Assembly (NCBI GenBank): GCA_040007095.1 | Contig: JBDTVS010000009.1 | Span: 14,493 to 78,492 of the forward strand | Origin: JBDTVS01 sp040007095 | Lineage (GTDB): Bacteria > Acidobacteriota > Vicinamibacteria > Vicinamibacterales > CAVVIG01 | Length of the DNA stretch: 64,000 nt | Reading direction: 5' to 3' | Shown: one piece after another, positions 60,307 through 64,000 of the stretch | Layout: the number at the start of each line of letters is the position of its first letter | Numbering within the stretch: position 1 is the stretch's first letter | Notes under the pieces: model-generated | What the model was told of the DNA's origin: nothing | What the model saw: the letters and a program-made list of their open reading frames with translations, nothing else | Databases searched by the model: none | Made by a program: the position numbers and the translations under genes

Positions 60307-61710
60307 ATGGTTGTGATGTCACGGCGCAAGGTGCTCCAGGCCCTGGCCGCACTGCTTCTGCCGGTCGACAGCGCCTCGGGACAGACCCGCGTGCACCGGC
60401 AGCCGAAACCGCTTCCCGCCGGGGCTGTTACCCACGATTGGCGCGCCTTCCTGGGACCGTCTCACAACGGCGTATCGACGGAGACGAAGCTGAGCCGGAC
60501 GCTTCCGCCTCCGTTGATTTGGGAGTGTCCCAAAGGGACCGGCTACGCGTCGCCCGCCATCGCGGGCGACCATCTGGTGTTCCTTCATCGACTGGGCAAT
60601 GAAGAGATCGTGGAGTGCCTGCACCCTGAGCTCGGGGTGAGCCACTGGCGGTTCCGATATCCGACGGCATTCGAGGATCGGTACGGATACAACAACGGCC
60701 CACGATCGAGCCCCGTGATCGCCGGCGGCCGCGTCTACACCCTGGGGGCCGAAGGGCTGCTGAACTGCCTCGACCTTGAATCCGGAAGGGTCGTGTGGCA
60801 TCGAGATTTGCGGGATGACTACCAGATACGGCAGGAGTTCTTTGGTACTGGATCGACCCCGCTGGTCGAAGGCAGGCTGCTGATCGTGAACGTGGGCGCG
60901 CCGGGCGGCCCGTGTGTCGTGGCGATGGATAGGCTCACCGGCCGTGAGATCTGGCGTGCGGCCGGGCCGCGTTGGGGTCCGAGCTACGCGTCGCCGGTGC
61001 CGGCATTCGTCCGGGGAAAGCGGCGGGTATTCGTCTTTGCGGGAGGCGAGTCCGATCCACCTTCGGGCGGGCTGATGTCGATCGACCCGGCAACGGGTCG
61101 AGTGGATTTCGCCTGTCCGTGGCGCAGCCGCACCCGTGAATCGGTGAACGCCTCCTGCCCGGTGGTGTTTGGCAACAAGGTGCTCATCTCGGCGAGCTAC
61201 CGCACCGGAAGCGCGCTGATCGAGGTGCTGCGCAACTTCACCTACAGAGTGAAGTGGACGACGCCGGAGTTTGCGCTGCATTTCAATACGCCCATCTATC
61301 GCGACGGTTACCTGTACGGGTTCGACGGACGAAATGAGCCGGACGCGTCGCTGGCCTGCGTCGATGCGTCGAACGGCAAGATCGTCTGGCGGGAGACGCC
61401 GGAGTGGATGGAAAGGATCGGGACGGGTGACGCTGGAAGAGAGGAGCTCACCGGACCCTACAGAGGCTCGCTGCTCGCGGTCGACGGCCAATTCCTGTGC
61501 ATCGGCGAACTGGGGCATCTGATCTGGATGGACCTGACACCGAGCGGGTACCGGGAAATATCGCGCGGACGGCTGTTCGCCGCGCGCGAATCGTGGACGC
61601 TGCCGGTGCTCAGCCGCGGATTGCTGTACGTCATGCAGAACACGCGCGACGTCTGGGAGGGGACAGGTCCGAGAGTGCTGTGCTACGACCTCAGAGCGGA
61701 CACGTCCTAG
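60307..61710 (+). CDS. Secreted PQQ-like beta-propeller protein
   Basis: 467 aa. MSRRKVLQALAALLLP is a Tat-type signal (SRRKVLQ), so the protein is probably exported folded. Propeller blades include AGDHLVFLHRLGNEEIVECL, RVYTLGAEGLLNCLDLESGRVVWHRDL and GGLMSIDPATGRVDFAC. It resembles the outer-membrane-protein-assembly/alcohol-dehydrogenase-like WD/PQQ repeat proteins of Planctomycetes and Acidobacteria. No cofactor ligand can be assigned. It follows module 2 after 85 bp and may be in the same transcript. Confidence 0.85.
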   Translation: MVVMSRRKVLQALAALLLPVDSASGQTRVHRQPKPLPAGAVTHDWRAFLGPSHNGVSTETKLSRTLPPPLIWECPKGTGYASPAIAGDHLVFLHRLGNEEIVECLHPELGVSHWRFRYPTAFEDRYGYNNGPRSSPVIAGGRVYTLGAEGLLNCLDLESGRVVWHRDLRDDYQIRQEFFGTGSTPLVEGRLLIVNVGAPGGPCVVAMDRLTGREIWRAAGPRWGPSYASPVPAFVRGKRRVFVFAGGESDPPSGGLMSIDPATGRVDFACPWRSRTRESVNASCPVVFGNKVLISASYRTGSALIEVLRNFTYRVKWTTPEFALHFNTPIYRDGYLYGFDGRNEPDASLACVDASNGKIVWRETPEWMERIGTGDAGREELTGPYRGSLLAVDGQFLCIGELGHLIWMDLTPSGYREISRGRLFAARESWTLPVLSRGLLYVMQNTRDVWEGTGPRVLCYDLRADTS

Positions 61711-61989
61711 CCGTGGTGAAAACAGAGAGTGGTCATTTGAACGCGTGATGGGCGAACCGTACACGCCGAACACGTTGCATCCAACGATCGTCGCGAGGAG
61801 AAATCACATGCGTATTCAACTGTACGTTTCCATTCGTCCCGGCCGCGTACCATTACTGAGTCACGCTGTTCAAGCCACAAAACGGGATGGTGATGGACAC
61901 TTGCGGAGAGCCTCGGCGGATCGACCGCGATGGCTTTGGTAGTGCCCCACAGGAAGGCCCATAATTTCCGCTCACGGATCAACTGAGAT
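61711..61989. other. Gap with one weak small reading frame
   Basis: A ribosome-like aggagaaatcac precedes ATG 61808 and a 44-residue frame to 61942 (MRIQLYVSIRPGRVPLL start, Arg-rich end). No recognisable product; possibly a remnant. Nothing else is seen. Confidence 0.35.
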
Positions 61990-63345
61990 ATGAAGACCAT
62001 TTTCACGCCGGCCCGTCGGCAGGTGCACGGGGCAGGTACAGACCGCTCGGGGGACAGGTGGCCGACTTTTGTTGTCACTCCGACAGAACCCTGGTCATAC
62101 GGCGTTTCATTCACATCGGGCTGGACCGATGAGAGCGACACGACAGCGATCGTCGGCGTCGACGTTACTGTTGTCGAGGGCGCCGTAGCGATCGCCTGGC
62201 TGGGCAGGGAGGAGGAGATCATCGGCCAGGTCTTCAGGGACGACCACGACGGTCGTTGCGTGGTCCAGCAGGAACTCAAATCGTTGGCTGCATGCTCCCA
62301 AATCGTTGTCCGGAACGCCGATCGTGTGGGGCCTTCATGCGCAGTCGTTCACGGAATCGCCGTCAATCTCGGCGTGAGCGAATCGCCCACGCCGCTGCTG
62401 GTGATACCCGCGGAGACGTTCTCGCGGTACGGATGTTCGACTGGCATCATACCGGCCGGATTCGTTGTGGACTGGCTCGGGACACATACTCGTGGTGATG
62501 TCGAGGATTACCTGCTCTCGTCTGACGTAGCGCCGTTCATTTCCTACGATCGATACTTCGAGCCGACGCCACCTCTTGCCCACGAGCTTGTCCTGGATTG
62601 GCTTCCGCTGCTGGATGCGGTTGAACTCGCTGGCCACACATTTACGATAGTTGCCCTCGGTGCCGGGTGGGGACGTTGGATCGTCGCCGGGGCATTCGCG
62701 GCGCTCAAACGCGGGCGCGACTACCGTGTGGTCGGCGTGGAGGCCGAGCCGACGCATTTCGCCTGGATGGAACGTCACCTCCGAGATAACAATATCGACC
62801 CGGACCGGGCCCGGCTGATTCAGGCGGCTGCCAACAGCTACACCGGCACCTGCCAGTTCATGGTCGGAAATCCGACGGGCATCTACGGACAGAGGATCAT
62901 CGACCAATCACAGGAAGCGTCAGATGAACTGCGAGTTGCTTTCAATGCGGAGTTGCAGAGACTCGGCGTGACGCCGCAGGAGGTACTCTGCGTCGACCTC
63001 GAGGAAGTGTTTCAGGGACTGGAGCGCGTGGACTACATGCACATGGATATCCAGGGTGCTGAAGCCGACGTGCTCCTTGCGAAGCCGGACCTTCTCGATG
63101 AGCGTGTCGCAGTGATCAACGTCGGAGCGCATTCCGAGCTGATCGAACGGAGGCTGCGCCGGCACTTTCTCTCGCGTGGCTGGCATCGAATGTACGACGT
63201 GCCCATGGGTGCTTCGGTGGATGTCCGGCTCGAAGGCAGTTCGGATACGAATCGAATTACCTGGGGGGACGGTGTGCAGGTCTGGGAGAATCGGCGGCTG
63301 ACGCGGCGTCAGTCTGGACCGTCGTTCGTTGTCGGTGCCGCGTGA
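61990..63345 (+). CDS. FkbM-family methyltransferase with an unrecognised N-terminal domain
   Basis: 451 aa. The C-terminal half (about residues 205-410) is a Rossmann methyltransferase of the FkbM type: TIVALGAGWGRWIV, VVGVEAEPTHFAWMERHL, and VDYMHMDIQGAEADVL, with the D-x-Q-G-A-E signature. Residues 25-135 look like a beta-sandwich (WSYGVSFTSGW, IVGVDVTVVEGAVAIAWLG, CSQIVVRNAD) and could bind carbohydrate; I recognise no family. FkbM enzymes O-methylate sugars, polyketides or glycans. It borders the mobile-element-like right end of the window. Confidence 0.8.
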   Translation: MKTIFTPARRQVHGAGTDRSGDRWPTFVVTPTEPWSYGVSFTSGWTDESDTTAIVGVDVTVVEGAVAIAWLGREEEIIGQVFRDDHDGRCVVQQELKSLAACSQIVVRNADRVGPSCAVVHGIAVNLGVSESPTPLLVIPAETFSRYGCSTGIIPAGFVVDWLGTHTRGDVEDYLLSSDVAPFISYDRYFEPTPPLAHELVLDWLPLLDAVELAGHTFTIVALGAGWGRWIVAGAFAALKRGRDYRVVGVEAEPTHFAWMERHLRDNNIDPDRARLIQAAANSYTGTCQFMVGNPTGIYGQRIIDQSQEASDELRVAFNAELQRLGVTPQEVLCVDLEEVFQGLERVDYMHMDIQGAEADVLLAKPDLLDERVAVINVGAHSELIERRLRRHFLSRGWHRMYDVPMGASVDVRLEGSSDTNRITWGDGVQVWENRRLTRRQSGPSFVVGAA

Positions 63346-63660
63346 TGTCGCTTCGTTCCCCGCCTGGGAACATGGCCCCGGATACGACCCTCGCCACAAA
63401 TGACGCTCACCGAAGAGGAATTGGCGATGTGGCGGGAGCACAGCAGTCTGCACAAGGACGGCGCGTTTCACGTGAAGAGTCAGGACCGATCGACCGAGGC
63501 CGCGTGTTCCTGCTGAACGAAGCCCGTCTCGACTGGGACATCTGCGTCGATGACGCTGGCATGACGTCGATCGTGCCGTCGAACATCTGTGCGATGCCGT
63601 AGCTGCTCGGAGCGCGACGGCTCAACAGCTCGCGATGACCATCGCTGAGGCCGCGGCGTG
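63346..63660. other. Short reading frames before a broken primase-like gene
   Basis: One small frame, 63400-63516 (MTLTEEELAMWREHSSLHKDG, 38 aa), reads like a piece of a phage- or plasmid-type protein, but has no ribosome site. No other gene can be supported. Confidence 0.35.
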
Positions 63661-64000
63661 ATGGCCCCTTTCGACAAAGCCGCCGTCCTCGCGGCCAACC
63701 CCGTCGAGCGACTCATTCCGGAGTTGCTCGGGGAGCACGCCATCGAATCTGGCGGCGACCTGAAGGTCCGGTGTCCGATTCATCGGGTCAGTGCCCCTCG
63801 CTGCGCATCAACATCGCCAAATAGGTGCGGTGGTGCGACTCCTGCCAGCTGGGGGGCGATGTGTTCGAGTTTGTTCAGCGGCACCAGCGCATTGAATTTC
63901 CCGAGGCGCTCCAGTTCCTCGCTCCGCGCTCAGGGCCCTGGACAGGCCCGCCCGCCCGAGTCAGCCGGACCGCGAGCACCTATGTTCCAACAAGTCCGAG
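63661..64000 (+). pseudogene. CHC2 zinc-finger primase-like gene, frameshifted and cut by window edge
   Basis: Starts MAPFDKAAVLAANPVERLIPELLG and reaches KVRCPIH, the first half of a CHC2 zinc finger. After a frame change near 63785 it continues QCPSLRINIAK, an in-frame TAG (63823-63825), then VRWCDSCQLGGDVFEFVQRHQRIEFPEALQFLA, the second Cys-x-x-Cys and the typical helix after the finger in DnaG-like proteins. So one shift and one stop break the gene. CHC2 primases of this short type are carried by integrative elements and phages. Confidence 0.6.

Noticed and set aside
58275..60329. 684-residue minus-strand open frame
   Set aside because: Antisense to the A-MBL fusion with intact zinc motifs on the plus strand.
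1..64000. tRNA, rRNA, CRISPR array, riboswitch or complete insertion sequence
   Set aside because: No cloverleaf, array of spaced identical repeats, transposase motif or known riboswitch core was found by eye; a covariance-model scan was not possible.

Overview
The window is 64 kb of GC-rich chromosomal DNA with no rRNA, tRNA, CRISPR array, complete IS or origin that I can see. The gene content suggests a soil Acidobacteriota of the Vicinamibacteria (subdivision 6) type: a TonB receptor with an N-terminal carboxypeptidase-regulatory-like domain, many secreted PQQ-propeller and WxG-type proteins, an MFS/spermidine-synthase/TPR fusion, and intergenic repeats of the 'accacaaagaacacaaag' kind. 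This is inference from gene content; no marker gene is present.

Layout. 1-6.4 kb: a translationally coupled efflux operon on the minus strand (TetR, TolC-like, HlyD-like, two ABC ATPases, two ABC-2 permeases; the last is cut by the window edge). 6.6-11.0 kb: a DUF4342 protein, a chimeric NHL/solute-binding protein, argininosuccinate synthase and a DEAD-box helicase. 11.0-13.3 kb: an OmpR-type two-component pair joined by an 8-bp tandem repeat. 13.4-16.5 kb: secreted module 1 (protein A, metallo-beta-lactamase-fold protein, protein C). 16.5-19.4 kb: two membrane proteins around a LysR regulator. 19.6-21.8 kb: an HpaB/HpaC-type two-component flavin monooxygenase. 22-28.5 kb: a large TonB-dependent receptor and the MFS/SpeE/TPR fusion. 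28.6-35.2 kb: cyclic-di-GMP genes (HD-GYP regulator, GGDEF, GGDEF-EAL) around a cupredoxin and an outer-membrane barrel. 35.2-41.6 kb: a seven-gene minus-strand operon for ring-cleavage catabolism (LigJ-like hydratase, ABC importer, LigB-like dioxygenase, two RraA/LigK-like aldolases). 41.7-49 kb: sugar dehydrogenase, VanZ-like protein, secreted proteins, PQQ dehydrogenase with a C-terminal cupredoxin domain, and a D15-like outer-membrane protein. 50.1-55.7 kb: TonB receptor, YfiR-like protein, hybrid histidine kinase and an HPt domain cut off by an in-frame TGA. 56.4-61.7 kb: secreted module 2 (MBL-fold protein, protein C, protein A fused to a B3-type metallo-beta-lactamase) and a PQQ-propeller protein. 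62-64 kb: a FkbM methyltransferase and the degraded start of a CHC2 zinc-finger primase-like gene, which hints at mobile-element remains beyond the right edge.

Most unusual signals: (1) the secreted A/MBL/C module occurs twice, and two of its MBL-fold proteins have lost part or most of the metal-binding histidines; (2) a dispersed, strongly palindromic ~100-157 bp repeat occurs three times, once forming the last ~50 codons of yfiR and once lying in the 5' reading frame of protein A, with outer stems that are self-complementary within a copy but differ between copies; (3) a hybrid kinase has its HPt domain behind a TGA in a perfectly continued frame; (4) the two efflux ATPases are degenerate in complementary ways, predicting one dead and one live nucleotide site; (5) an unrecognised membrane protein carries five (Q/N)P-x-x-G repeats. 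Several gene gaps also carry short tandem repeats and two other short repeat families.
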